DNA of 64,000 nucleotides from Saccharothrix deserti (GCF_009769385.1 NZ_ML775964.1:44750-108749); one strand, 5' to 3'; positions 1 to 8,442 are shown, counted from the stretch's first letter. Notes: generated by a model from the letters alone, not told the origin. Program-made: numbers and translations.

Positions 1-2
1 CC

Positions 3-1697
3 ACCGGGCTGGGCGGACTGTGGTTGACCGCGTGTTCAATCGTCGCGCCGTGGACGCAGCCGATGGTGGGGCTGTGCCTCTACGGCGGTGCCGCAGTCGC
101 GCTGTCGTGGAACATCCGCCGTGTGTTGTCCAGCGGCGGCGACGAGCACGGCGCGTCGGGGCTGTTCGAGAAGATCAAGCTCGCCGGGGTCCGCACCGGT
201 CCGGTGGCGGTCGCGCCGAACAAGGTGTCCGTGCCGTTGGCGCTCCCGGCCGGTGAGGTAAGCGTCGAGGACGTCCAGCAGAAGGCCGACAAGGTGGCGC
301 AGGTGCTCGGGCTGCACAAGGGGTCCGTACGGATCGTGGGTGACCCGGACAACCTCAGCCGCGCCACGATGGCGATCGTCCCGCAGGACGTCCTGCGCCA
401 CCCTCAGCCGTGGCCCGGCCCGTCCGCGCCCGGTGGCTCGATCGTGGACGCCGTGGTGCCGGGCCTGTACGAGGACAACGACCCGCAGCAGCTGTTCCTG
501 CCCGGTGACAAGAAGAGCCGGCGCAACGCGACCCACTACGTGGTGCAGGGCATGAACGGGTCGGGCAAGTCCCACGGCGCGAAGCTGACCTGGACCGAGA
601 TCCTGACCCGCCGTGACGCGAACCTGATCGTGCTGGACCCGTCCAAGGGCGAGCAGACCGTGGGGTTCCTGGGCGACAACGCGCACGTGGTCACCGGGCA
701 CCAGGCGTGCAAGAACCTCGTCGCCGGAGTCCCGGACGCGATCACCGACCGGGCCTCCCAGCTCGGCAAGTGGGGCTACGACCAGTGGACGCCGGAGGTG
801 TTCGCCAAGCACGGCATGCCCTACCTCGTGCTGTGGGTCGAGGAAGCGCCTCGGGTGTTGGAGGACGCCGCGACCGTGACCCGCATCGCGCAGGAAGCCC
901 GTTCCGCGGGTATCTCGCTGGTGCTGTCGTTGCAGAAGGCCAGCTTCCGGCAGATGTCCACCGACATCCGGTCCCAGCTCGGTGGGGTGTGGTGCTTCGG
1001 CGTGAAGGACATCGAGGACGCCGCGTTCACCCTGTCCGAGGAGACGATCGACGCCGGGGCGCGCCCGGACCGGTGGCAGAACCGCCGACCGGGCTGCAAC
1101 TACCTCGAAGGCCCCGGCATCGCGGAGGAGCGGTTTGCCGTGCCGGGGCGCACCTTCGACGTCACCGACGACGAGATGGCCACCGAAATCGGGGTTCACC
1201 AGGGCATCCGCCCGCCGTTGTGGGCGCCCACAGCGAAGATCCTCGGACTGTCGGCCCGCACCGGCAGCACCTCGACAACGAAGGGGACGCCCGTGCCCGT
1301 ACAGCGACCCGCCTCCGGGCCGGTCGACCACAGCGACCTGGACGCGCTGCCGTTGCCCTCCGACGACGAGCTGGACGCGTTGCCGATCGACCACGAACCC
1401 GACCTGGACACGGACCCGGATGCGGAGTTGCCCGACGACCCGGACATGGCGCTGTCCGGTGGACGGCCGACCCGCAAGCAGGCCTTGGAGATGATCCGCC
1501 ACGCGATCGAGGAACTGGCCGCACAGGGCCAGACGGCGATCACCGTGCGGGACCTGCCGGACCCGAAGCTGTTGGACCGATCCCGGCAGTGGCTGTCCGG
1601 AGTGCTCTCCGACTTCGCCCGACAGGGCTTGCTGGTCGAAGCGGGGACGGACGGCAACGCGATCCGCTACGCACTCCCGATGAGTAACGCAGCGTGA
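3..1697 (+). CDS. FtsK/SpoIIIE (TraB-like) DNA translocase, 5' end cut by window
   Basis: DNA-pumping ATPase expected to move the element between mycelial cells. The reading frame is open to the left window edge, so the N-terminus is missing. The first visible residues are hydrophobic and look like the end of a membrane segment. Counting from the TTG at 24, Walker A is GMNGSGKS at residues 176-183 and a Walker B-like MPYLVLWVEEAP lies near residue 270. After an acidic linker (about 430-480), a C-terminal segment starting near residue 485 resembles a winged helix and could recognise DNA. It is the first gene seen of a long plus-strand run. Family assignment is firm; the specific TraB role is inferred from context. 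Confidence 0.85.
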   Translation, partial: TGLGGLWLTACSIVAPWTQPMVGLCLYGGAAVALSWNIRRVLSSGGDEHGASGLFEKIKLAGVRTGPVAVAPNKVSVPLALPAGEVSVEDVQQKADKVAQVLGLHKGSVRIVGDPDNLSRATMAIVPQDVLRHPQPWPGPSAPGGSIVDAVVPGLYEDNDPQQLFLPGDKKSRRNATHYVVQGMNGSGKSHGAKLTWTEILTRRDANLIVLDPSKGEQTVGFLGDNAHVVTGHQACKNLVAGVPDAITDRASQLGKWGYDQWTPEVFAKHGMPYLVLWVEEAPRVLEDAATVTRIAQEARSAGISLVLSLQKASFRQMSTDIRSQLGGVWCFGVKDIEDAAFTLSEETIDAGARPDRWQNRRPGCNYLEGPGIAEERFAVPGRTFDVTDDEMATEIGVHQGIRPPLWAPTAKILGLSARTGSTSTTKGTPVPVQRPASGPVDHSDLDALPLPSDDELDALPIDHEPDLDTDPDAELPDDPDMALSGGRPTRKQALEMIRHAIEELAAQGQTAITVRDLPDPKLLDRSRQWLSGVLSDFARQGLLVEAGTDGNAIRYALPMSNAA

Positions 1698-1703
1698 ACG
1701 CAG

Positions 1704-1750
1704 GCGGGCGTGCCTGACGCCTGACGCGACGTCACGTCAGACACGCCCGC
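1704..1750. repeat. Long inverted repeat after the translocase gene
   Basis: Arms 1704-1719 and 1735-1750 pair over 16 positions with one mismatch around a 15-base loop. It begins seven bases after the translocase stop codon. It may act as a terminator, although no T-run follows, or as a binding site for an element protein. Confidence 0.6.
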
Positions 1751-1761
1751 ACCCGCCCCCA

Positions 1762-1788
1762 ATGCGTGCGCGCGCACGTGCGCGCGCG
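1762..1788. other. 27-base alternating purine-pyrimidine tract with perfect 20-bp palindrome
   Basis: Every base from 1762 to 1788 alternates purine and pyrimidine, mostly CG steps, which is the classic composition for Z-DNA. Positions 1768-1787 form a perfect palindrome centred on CACGTG. It lies in the 211-base gap between the translocase gene and the next gene. It could form a cruciform or left-handed helix, or serve as a binding site. No function is known. Confidence 0.6.
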
Positions 1789-1908
1789 AAACACCTTTCA
1801 TAACAACGTTCTGAATCAGGCTGACGACTCGTTGGCTCCACCTTCCGCGCCCATCTGACGCTACGCACAGTGACCATCTGTCGTGGGTCTTCTTGAAAGG
1901 AACGGCAC

Positions 1909-2169
1909 ATGAGCACCGAACAGCCCGAGATCCCTGCCGACGCCGCCGTGTGGAACCCCGGAGACCCCACCCCCGAACACCTGTCCATCTGGACGGCCCA
2001 GCCGGACGCCCGGTGGGGCCAAGGCCGCTACCTCGTCCCGTGCCCCGGTGGGTGGCTCTGGTCGGACTGGCCCCGACCGATGCCGTTCCTCAACGCCCGC
2101 AGTTTCGAGCAGGCCGCCGCCGACGCGGGCGGGTCGCTGATCGAGGTCAAGCGGCTGCGACGGATCTGA
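1909..2169 (+). CDS. Hypothetical protein of the mobile element
   Basis: An 86-residue protein with no family I recognise. It starts at ATG with an AAAGGA ribosome site about eight bases upstream. It is acidic at the N-terminus and rich in tryptophan and proline (WTAQPDARWGQGRYLVPCPG), with no membrane segment or signal peptide. The WxxGRYLVPCPGGWLW stretch suggests a small folded binding domain rather than a disordered peptide. It follows a 211-base gap holding two palindromes, so it probably heads a new transcript that runs toward the HEXXH gene. Confidence 0.65.
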   Translation: MSTEQPEIPADAAVWNPGDPTPEHLSIWTAQPDARWGQGRYLVPCPGGWLWSDWPRPMPFLNARSFEQAAADAGGSLIEVKRLRRI

Positions 2170-2205
2170 ACAGCACACCACCGTCCACGAGAGAGGGATT
2201 CCGCA

Positions 2206-2676
2206 GTGGAGACGACCACCGACCGGACCGCCGGCCACGCGCTGGGCATGATCTCCCACCACGAGGCAGCCCACGCCGTCATCACGCTCCGACTGGGCGG
2301 CCGGGTACCGAAGATCCGCATACGGAAGACCGGCCCGGCCAGCTGGTTCGGCGACGTGGACATGAACTTCCCCGACACCAACGACGGCATCCGCGCCGCG
2401 GCGACCGCCCTGCTCGTCGGTGTGCCCACCGAACTGCACTGGCTCCAAGTCCACGGCGTGCCCGTCGCCGCCGTCTCTCACGACGTGCACGCCAGCAGCG
2501 CACACGACCGCGGCGTGGCACGGGAATGTCTGGCCCGCATCACCCGCACCGAACGCCCCACCTACCGCGAGATCGAACGCGAAGCGGCCCTGTTGGTGGT
2601 CCGGTCCTGGGACCGCATCGAGCGCCTGGCCGCTCGGCTGGTCGAACGCCCCCTCATACACCACGTCCACGCCTGA
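2206..2676 (+). CDS. Small M41-like HEXXH metalloprotein
   Basis: A 156-residue protein starting at GTG after a GAGAGGGA ribosome site. Residues 19-23 read HEAAH, a zinc HEXXH motif. Further on SSAHDRGVA places an aspartate at residue 101 in the setting of the third zinc ligand of FtsH-type (M41) peptidases. The AAA ATPase part of FtsH is absent and there is no membrane segment. It resembles free-standing M41 peptidase-like domains found in actinomycete mobile elements. Whether it cuts proteins is unknown; it could process an element repressor. The motif is directly visible; the family link and role are inference. Confidence 0.65.
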   Translation: METTTDRTAGHALGMISHHEAAHAVITLRLGGRVPKIRIRKTGPASWFGDVDMNFPDTNDGIRAAATALLVGVPTELHWLQVHGVPVAAVSHDVHASSAHDRGVARECLARITRTERPTYREIEREAALLVVRSWDRIERLAARLVERPLIHHVHA

Positions 2677-2697
2677 CCGTCCACACAGGAGGAACAG

Positions 2698-3411
2698 ATG
2701 AACCGGCACGAGCAGGACACCCATGACAGGCTCACCGACGCAGCCAGCGCACTCGATCAGGCCTACCGAGTGACGGGCGACCTCGGCCACGTCAACCGGA
2801 CCCGCCTGGCAGCAGCGGTGGGCCACCTAGCCGAGATCGCCCGCGGCGTGGCACTTGTGCTCGGCAACTGCGCCACCGGCGCCCGCGGCCTGTCCGAGCA
2901 GACCGACGACCGCACCACCGCCGAAGTCCACCACGACATCCACCAAGCCACGTCCAACGCCCGCAGCGCCGCACGCGACGTGCGCCAAGCGCTGATGCGC
3001 GCACACGAAACAGCCTGGAAGGCGCACAGCACACGGGAACCGGGACCGGGAGAGCGCTCGCCCATGACGGGGGAGGACGTCCGCGACCTGCTGGAGACCG
3101 CAGCGACCCGTCTGTCCGACAACGGCCACCCTGTCACCGACCCCGCCGCCCTGCCCGCGATCGTCACCGCGCTGACGCACATCACCGCCCGCCTGATCAA
3201 TCTGACCAGCCGGTGCACCACCGCTGCCGCACGCCTGGCCCAACGGTCCACCACTAACGCCGCCATCACCGCCCACCGCGACACCGAATACGCCCTCAGC
3301 AAGGCCGTCATCCTCGCCCGCACCCTGCGCCGCGAGCTCCACCCGGTCCAGACCTGCGCCGAGCGTGCCCGTGAACTCGCGACCCGCAGAAACAGGTCCA
3401 AGAACACCTGA
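2698..3411 (+). CDS. Hypothetical helical protein of the mobile element
   Basis: A 237-residue protein with a strong AGGAGG ribosome site seven bases before the ATG. It is rich in Ala, Arg, Thr and His and predicted almost wholly helical, with two similar halves: each has a long helix with TAAxRL or DAASAL patterns followed by runs such as TARLINLTSRC. There is no membrane segment. It starts 21 bases after the HEXXH gene, so the two are probably co-transcribed. No known family is recognised. A structural or DNA-binding role in the element is possible but unsupported. Confidence 0.6.
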   Translation: MNRHEQDTHDRLTDAASALDQAYRVTGDLGHVNRTRLAAAVGHLAEIARGVALVLGNCATGARGLSEQTDDRTTAEVHHDIHQATSNARSAARDVRQALMRAHETAWKAHSTREPGPGERSPMTGEDVRDLLETAATRLSDNGHPVTDPAALPAIVTALTHITARLINLTSRCTTAAARLAQRSTTNAAITAHRDTEYALSKAVILARTLRRELHPVQTCAERARELATRRNRSKNT

Positions 3412-3505
3412 CCGCACCACAAGACAGGCGAGAACCCTCGCGTGGTGGCCGGGCAGCGACCCTGCCCGGCCACCACGCCCCGACCACCGGAAGGAGACCA
3501 CCACC

Positions 3506-4489
3506 GTGCACACCAACGACATGCTCACCGTCGCCCTCGATGCCGTCGCGCGGGGCTGGCACGTCTTCCCCATCCGGCCCAACTCGAAGAAGCCGCCCGC
3601 TCTGCACGGCGAGGACGACTGTCCGCGTTCGGGAATCTGCGCCACCACCCACCAGGGATGGGAACAGCGAGCCATGAACGACCCCGACCAAGTGCGGTGG
3701 TTCTGGAACAGCCGCCGCTACAGCGGCTGCAACGTCGGCATCGCGGCCGGACGAAGCGGGCTGCTCGTGGTGGACATGGACACCCTCGACTCACCCGCCG
3801 ACGTGCCCCCGGACGGCTGGAAACGGGAGGGGGTCCGGGACGGACGCGACGTGTTCACCGTGGTCTGCCAGCAGGCCGGTCAGCCGGTGCCGTGGGAGAC
3901 GCTGACCGTCGACACCCCCAGCGGCGGCCGGCACCTCTACTTCCACGCACCCGAAGGCACGCAGCTGCGCAACACCCAGGGAGCCACCGGCAACGGACTC
4001 GGGTGGAAGGTCGACACCCGCGGCTGGGGCGGCTACGTCGTCGCCCCCGGATCGACCACCCCGACCGGCCGATACGAACTCGTGGAAGACCTCCCCGTGG
4101 CCGATCTGCCCACCTGGTTGGTCCACCGCCTGTCCCCCAAGCCCGTCACGACCACCACAGCGGCCCCTCAGATCGCCTCACAGCGGTTGCCCGCCTACGT
4201 CGACGCCGCTGTCCGGGGCGAGTGCCGATACGTCGCACAAGCCGCACCCAACGAGCACAACAGCGTCCTGTACGCCGCATCCGGGCAACTGGGCCAACTC
4301 GTCGGTGGCGGGATGCTCCCTGCGTTTCAAGCCGAACAAGCCTTGTACGCAGCCGCTACCCACATGATCAACGGACCGTGCCGGTGCACCGAACGCGAGA
4401 TCCGCCGCGTGATCGAGAAGGGCTTGCGCGCCGGACAGCAACGCCCACGCACCGCACCCGCCGACCAAACCCGCCGAGGTGCCGCGTGA
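3506..4489 (+). CDS. Bifunctional DNA primase/polymerase (Prim-Pol, AEP family)
   Basis: A 327-residue archaeo-eukaryotic-type primase likely to prime replication of the element. From the GTG at 3506, the metal-binding pair LLVVDMD gives D90 and D92, and GGRHLYF gives the conserved H143; these are the Prim-Pol active-site motifs. The N-terminal GWHVFPIRPNSKKP and the Cys-rich loop (DCPRSGICATTHQG) are typical of the family. The reading frame stays open upstream to 3365, but that would overlap the previous gene; AAGGAG at 3491-3496 supports 3506. The stop overlaps the methyltransferase start (GTGA), suggesting coupled translation. Confidence 0.85.
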   Translation: MHTNDMLTVALDAVARGWHVFPIRPNSKKPPALHGEDDCPRSGICATTHQGWEQRAMNDPDQVRWFWNSRRYSGCNVGIAAGRSGLLVVDMDTLDSPADVPPDGWKREGVRDGRDVFTVVCQQAGQPVPWETLTVDTPSGGRHLYFHAPEGTQLRNTQGATGNGLGWKVDTRGWGGYVVAPGSTTPTGRYELVEDLPVADLPTWLVHRLSPKPVTTTTAAPQIASQRLPAYVDAAVRGECRYVAQAAPNEHNSVLYAASGQLGQLVGGGMLPAFQAEQALYAAATHMINGPCRCTEREIRRVIEKGLRAGQQRPRTAPADQTRRGAA

Positions 4490-5217
4490 ACGTCCTGGAG
4501 CTGTTCGCCGGAATCGGAGGCCTGTCCCTGGGCCTGGAGCGCGCCGGGATGCACGTAGTGGGCCAAGTCGAGATCGACCCGTTCTGCCAGCGCGTGCTGG
4601 CCCGACACTGGCCGGAGGTCCCCCGCCATGACGACGTCCGCACCGCCGCCGAGTGGTGGCAGTCCCAACAGCGGCCCGTCGTGGACGTCGTCGCCGGCGG
4701 GTTTCCCTGCCAGCCCGTCAGCGACTCCGGACGGCGTCTCGGCACCGACGACCCCCGGTGGCTATGGCCCGCAATGCTCGCCGTCATCCTCGCCCTACGG
4801 CCCCGATGGGTCCTGTGGGAAAACGTGCCCGGTCTGCTCACCCGTGGACTTCACATCGTCCACGCCGACCTTGTTCGAGCCGGCTACCGACACCGCATCG
4901 GCCGTACCTCCGCTTGTGCAGTGGGTGCCCCACACCCACGTGAGCGGCTGTTCGGACTGGCCCACACCACGAGCATCGGATGCCAGTCGCGGTGGAGTCC
5001 TGGGCCGCGACCGGCACCACTGGAACCTCACCGACGCGGTGCGCAACCGGGACGGCCGTGGACCGGTCAACCCCGACCTCATGGAGTGGCTTATGGGGTT
5101 TCCGCCGGGGTGGACCGACGTCGCGGACTCGGCAACGCCGTCGTGCCCACCGTCGCCGAACACATCGGCCGCCTGATCATCACCACAGACCGCGACGAAC
5201 GGGACGGCGCAGCATGA
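4486..5217 (+). CDS. C5-cytosine DNA methyltransferase, central part frameshifted
   Basis: Transfers methyl from S-adenosylmethionine to cytosine C5. The frame from GTG 4486 carries motif I (FAGIGG, residues 6-11), motif IV (GGFPCQPVS, catalytic C75), motif VI (WENV, E112), a motif VIII-like GAPHPRERLF, and motif X GLGNAVVP near residue 215. Between about 4955 and 5120 the expected target-recognition sequence is not in this frame. It lies in the next plus frame as WPTPRASDASRGG and MEWLMGFPPGWTDV, which are typical of phage-type Dcm enzymes. Two opposite frame changes are therefore implied. The intact 243-residue frame would have a scrambled target-recognition region and may be inactive. Overlaps both neighbours by 4 bases. 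Confidence 0.75.
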   Translation: MNVLELFAGIGGLSLGLERAGMHVVGQVEIDPFCQRVLARHWPEVPRHDDVRTAAEWWQSQQRPVVDVVAGGFPCQPVSDSGRRLGTDDPRWLWPAMLAVILALRPRWVLWENVPGLLTRGLHIVHADLVRAGYRHRIGRTSACAVGAPHPRERLFGLAHTTSIGCQSRWSPGPRPAPLEPHRRGAQPGRPWTGQPRPHGVAYGVSAGVDRRRGLGNAVVPTVAEHIGRLIITTDRDERDGAA

Positions 5218-6749
5218 GCACCACACGAACACTGCACGCCGTTCCCGAAACCGACACCACCACCCCGGCGCCAGAGTGGGAAGCGCCGATGCCACTGGGC
5301 ACCAGCCGCGCCGTCCCGCCCTTCCCGATCGACGCGTTCCCGACGTGGCTGGCCGACCACGTCACCGCAGTCGCCAACCTCACCCAGACCCCGCCCGATC
5401 TCGCCGGATGCCTCGCCCTGGTGGCGTTGTCCACGGCGGCCGGCGGGCGGGTGCGGGTCCAGGTGCGGCCCGGTTGGGATGAGCCGGTCAACCTCTACTC
5501 CGTCGTCGTGCTCCCGCCCGCATCACGGAAATCCGCCGTGTTCAAGGCGATGACCCGGCCGATCCGCGCGGTGGAGAAGGAACTCGTCGCCGAGGCGAAA
5601 GCAGAGATCGAGTCAGCCCGTATCGGGCGACGCGCCGCCGAAGAGTTCGCCGCCCGCGCGGAAAAGGCCGTGTTGTCGGCCGACCTGTCCGACCGTGACG
5701 CCGCGCTGGAAGCCGCGGTGAACGCCGCCATGCAGGTCGACAAGAGCGCCATGCCGATCACCCCGCGGCTGATCGCCGACGACGCCACGCCGGAAGTCGT
5801 CGCGACTCTGCTGGCCGACCACGGCGGCCGGATCGCCGTGCTGTCGGCCGAAGGCGGGCTGTTCGGCACGCTCGCCGGCCGCTACTCGGGATCGCCGAAC
5901 CTGGACGTGTTCCTCAAAGGCCACGCCGGTGACCTCCACCTGGTGGACCGGCAAGGACGGGAAGCCACCGCCGTCGAGGAACCCGCGATCACGTTGGGCC
6001 TGACCGTCCAGCCGTCGATCCTGGACGGTTTGGCCCGCAACGAAGCGTTCCGGGGAACCGGGCTGCTGGCCCGAATCATGTATTCCCTGCCCGTCAACAC
6101 CGTGGGCAGCCGCATTTCCCGCCCCACCCCTGCGGCGCCCGAAATCGCCGACGCCTACGACACCCGCATCCGGTCCCTGGTACGCGAACTCGCCGAGTGG
6201 ACCGACCCCGCCGTGCTCGTGTTCACCCCGGCCGCCGACGACCTCATGGCCGACCTGCAAGACGAGATCGAACCCCGCCTGCACCCCGTCACCGGCTCCT
6301 GGGCACACCTCGGCGACTGGGGCGGCAAACAGGCCGGGCTCACCGCGCGCATCGCCGCCCTGCTCCACCTCGCCCACAACCCCACCAGCTGGGCCGGTGC
6401 CATCACCACCGACACCTTCACCGCAGCACGCCGCATCACCGACTACGCCGCCGCCCACGCCCTCGCCGCGTTCGACCGCATGGGCAGCGACCCCGTCATC
6501 GACGACGCACAGGTAGTCCTGGACTGGATCGAGCGTACCCACCCCACCTCGTTCACCGTCCGGGAGCTGTTCACCGCGATGAACCGCGCCAGGTTCAAGA
6601 AGGTCGGTGACCTCACCCCCGCCCTGGACCTGCTCGAACAGCACGGCCACATCCACCACAGCCCGCCGCCCGAACGACGTGGACCCGGCCGCAAGCCGTC
6701 CCCGACGTACTACGTCCACCCCACCCACCGGGCCGGAGACCAGTCGTGA
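5214..6749 (+). CDS. DUF3987 (YfjI-like) replication-associated protein
   Basis: A 511-residue protein of the DUF3987 family, common in phages and integrative elements beside primases and thought to work in replication. Visible family features are the opening FPIDAFPTWLADHVTAVA, a degenerate nucleotide-site region VVLPPASRKSAVFKAM near residue 100 (PPASRKS in place of GxxGxGKS), an AEGGLFG strand around residue 205 and a C-terminal winged-helix-like domain (FTVRELFTAMNRARFKKVGDL). The ATG overlaps the methyltransferase stop (ATGA). It forms a tightly coupled set with the primase-polymerase and methyltransferase. The repeat array begins four bases after its stop. Exact activity is unknown. Confidence 0.8.
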   Translation: MSTTRTLHAVPETDTTTPAPEWEAPMPLGTSRAVPPFPIDAFPTWLADHVTAVANLTQTPPDLAGCLALVALSTAAGGRVRVQVRPGWDEPVNLYSVVVLPPASRKSAVFKAMTRPIRAVEKELVAEAKAEIESARIGRRAAEEFAARAEKAVLSADLSDRDAALEAAVNAAMQVDKSAMPITPRLIADDATPEVVATLLADHGGRIAVLSAEGGLFGTLAGRYSGSPNLDVFLKGHAGDLHLVDRQGREATAVEEPAITLGLTVQPSILDGLARNEAFRGTGLLARIMYSLPVNTVGSRISRPTPAAPEIADAYDTRIRSLVRELAEWTDPAVLVFTPAADDLMADLQDEIEPRLHPVTGSWAHLGDWGGKQAGLTARIAALLHLAHNPTSWAGAITTDTFTAARRITDYAAAHALAAFDRMGSDPVIDDAQVVLDWIERTHPTSFTVRELFTAMNRARFKKVGDLTPALDLLEQHGHIHHSPPPERRGPGRKPSPTYYVHPTHRAGDQS

Positions 6750-6752
6750 CCC

Positions 6753-7090
6753 TCCGCAGAATCCGCACAATCCGCAGAATCCCGCCGACCGACCTGTTTC
6801 CGCAGATCAAGCAGGGTGCGCCCCGAACGGCCGTGCTCTCCGCAGAACTTCCGCAAAACCTCCGCAGAATCCACCAGGCCCCACCCACCGGGTGCCCAGC
6901 ACGCGGATCACCTGGAGCACCCGACGAGGGCAGGTCCGGCAGCCGCCCACCCCGGCCGCGACCGGCCCCGTGAATTCTGCGGAGGTTTTGCGGAGATTCT
7001 GCGGAGTCTGACCATGATCACCCCACAACCTGCCTACCAGCACAAACGACCACATCCGGTCAATTCTGCGGATTCTGCGGATTCTGCGGA
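6753..7090. repeat. Mirrored array of TCCGCAGAAT repeats (candidate origin or recombinase arm sites)
   Basis: This 360-base gene-free stretch holds at least twelve copies of a 10-bp motif. Forward copies TCCGCAGAAT or close variants start at 6753, 6762, 6771, 6799, 6839, 6850 and 6861. Inverted copies ATTCTGCGGA or variants start at 6974, 6985, 6996, 7063, 7072 and 7081. The outer triplets have a 9-bp period and the inner triplets an 11-bp period. Each triplet mirrors its partner around position 6921-6922: outer arms match 27 of 28, inner arms 30 of 32. Iteron origin, integrase or excisionase arm sites, or an operator are all possible. Confidence 0.8.
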
Positions 7091-7109
7091 GGCCCAAGGA
7101 GCCCCAGCC

Positions 7110-8315
7110 ATGCCCAAGCCCGGACGACGTCCACCGATCGGCGTCGAACTGTCCGACGACATCGAGCACCTCCCCGACCGTCCGACGCCCTACCGCGCCC
7201 GCGTCCGCTGGACCGACCCCGCGACCGGCAAACGCCCTTCGTTGTCCAAGTCGTGCATGACTGAAGAGCAGGCACAAGCCTGGATCGACGCCATGAAGCG
7301 CGCGGCGGCCGGCGGAGTGGACCCCAGCGCCGGAGAGATGACGCTCACCGACTACGGCAACGCCAACATGCCGTTGGCGCTCCGCGGCCTGGAAGCCAAG
7401 ACCACCGATCCCTACCTGGCCGGATGGCGCAAACGCGTCGTGCCGACCATCGGGCACATCCCCGTCCAGATGGTCACGCACGGCGTCGTCGACCGCGCCG
7501 TACACGGCTGGATCGCCGACGAGCACAGCCGCTCGACCGTGAAGAACAGCATCGCCGTCCTAGTCCGCGTCATGGAACAGGCGTTGCGCGACGAGATCAT
7601 CGACCGCAACCCGGCCAGGATCACCGGATGGCAGCGCGAGTACGCCCGCGCCGAAGACGAGCTGGACGACCCGCGATCCCTCGCGCTGGCCGACTGGACG
7701 GCGCTCACCCACCTTGCCGATGCGCTGGTCGCCAGTTCCTCGAACGAGTACGAGGGCTGGCGCGACGTCGTGCTGTTCGCCGCGTGCACCGCGGCACGCA
7801 TTGGCGAAGTGTCCGGCTGCCGCGTAAAAGACCTCGACACCACCGAGTGGACCTGGAACGTGCGGCGCCAGACCACCAACGGACCGGGCGGACTGATCGA
7901 CAAAGGCACCAAGGGCAAACGCGCACGCCGCGTCCCCATCATCGAAGAGATCCGCGAACTCGTGGAACGACGAATCGCCGAGACGGACGGCACCGGAGAC
8001 GCACGCCTGTTCACCGGCCCACGAGGCGGCCGGATCACCACCGCCGTACTCCGCGACGCCACCCACTGGGACGACGTCGTCAACAAGCTCGGATACGAAC
8101 ACCTACGCCGCCACGACCTGCGCCACACCGGGCTGACGTGGATGGCCGACGCGGGCGTGCCGGTCCACCACCTCCAGAAGATCGCCGGACACGGGTCTCT
8201 GACCACCACACAGCGCTACCTGCATCCCGACCGCCGATCGGTCACCGACGCGGGCGCGCTGCTCTCCCAGCACCTCCAGAAGTCCACGCAAACCCCGCGG
8301 CTGCGCGCCGTCTAA
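7110..8315 (+). CDS. int: Tyrosine site-specific integrase
   Basis: A 401-residue phage-type recombinase that inserts and removes the element at the tRNA-Pro gene. Catalytic residues are visible: R230 in TAARIGEV, the HDLRHT box (H335, R338), GHGSL, and the nucleophile Y370 in TQRYLHP. The N-terminal region resembles an arm-binding domain followed by a SAM-like core-binding domain (about residues 75-185). The start at 7110 is chosen because AAGGAG lies eight bases upstream. An in-frame ATG at 7014 would translate the inverted repeats and is less likely. The gene ends about 140 bases from the tRNA, the normal position for an AICE integrase. Confidence 0.9.
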   Translation: MPKPGRRPPIGVELSDDIEHLPDRPTPYRARVRWTDPATGKRPSLSKSCMTEEQAQAWIDAMKRAAAGGVDPSAGEMTLTDYGNANMPLALRGLEAKTTDPYLAGWRKRVVPTIGHIPVQMVTHGVVDRAVHGWIADEHSRSTVKNSIAVLVRVMEQALRDEIIDRNPARITGWQREYARAEDELDDPRSLALADWTALTHLADALVASSSNEYEGWRDVVLFAACTAARIGEVSGCRVKDLDTTEWTWNVRRQTTNGPGGLIDKGTKGKRARRVPIIEEIRELVERRIAETDGTGDARLFTGPRGGRITTAVLRDATHWDDVVNKLGYEHLRRHDLRHTGLTWMADAGVPVHHLQKIAGHGSLTTTQRYLHPDRRSVTDAGALLSQHLQKSTQTPRLRAV

Positions 8316-8400
8316 CCACGTCTCACAGCCCCCGGTCCACAAATGGTCCACAAAACCAGGCTGTGACGATCTTGGACATGATCCACATCCGGGCACGAAA

Positions 8401-8442
8401 AAGCCCCGCTGATCAGGTGTTTTACCTAGATCAGCGGGGCTT
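8401..8442 (-). terminator. Terminator between integrase and tRNA-Pro
   Basis: Perfect 14-bp stem (8401-8414 with 8429-8442) plus an inner AGGT/ACCT stem. Read on the minus strand it is followed by a run of T, as expected for the end of the tRNA-Pro transcript. It could also stop integrase transcripts. Confidence 0.75.

Noticed and set aside
36..1502. Long open frame on the minus strand opposite the FtsK-like gene
   Set aside because: The frame is a mirror of the high-GC third-codon bias of the plus-strand gene, has no domain, no ribosome site and an Arg/Val/Gly-rich composition.
6746..6973. 75-codon frame starting at the DUF3987 stop (GTGA overlap)
   Set aside because: Its sequence is mainly the translated repeat motif (LRRIR, NLRRI) and shows no protein-like pattern. 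The DNA repeats explain the region better.
7014..7109. Longer integrase N-terminus from ATG 7014
   Set aside because: It would translate the inverted repeats (NSADSADSAE) and lacks a ribosome site; 7110 has AAGGAG.
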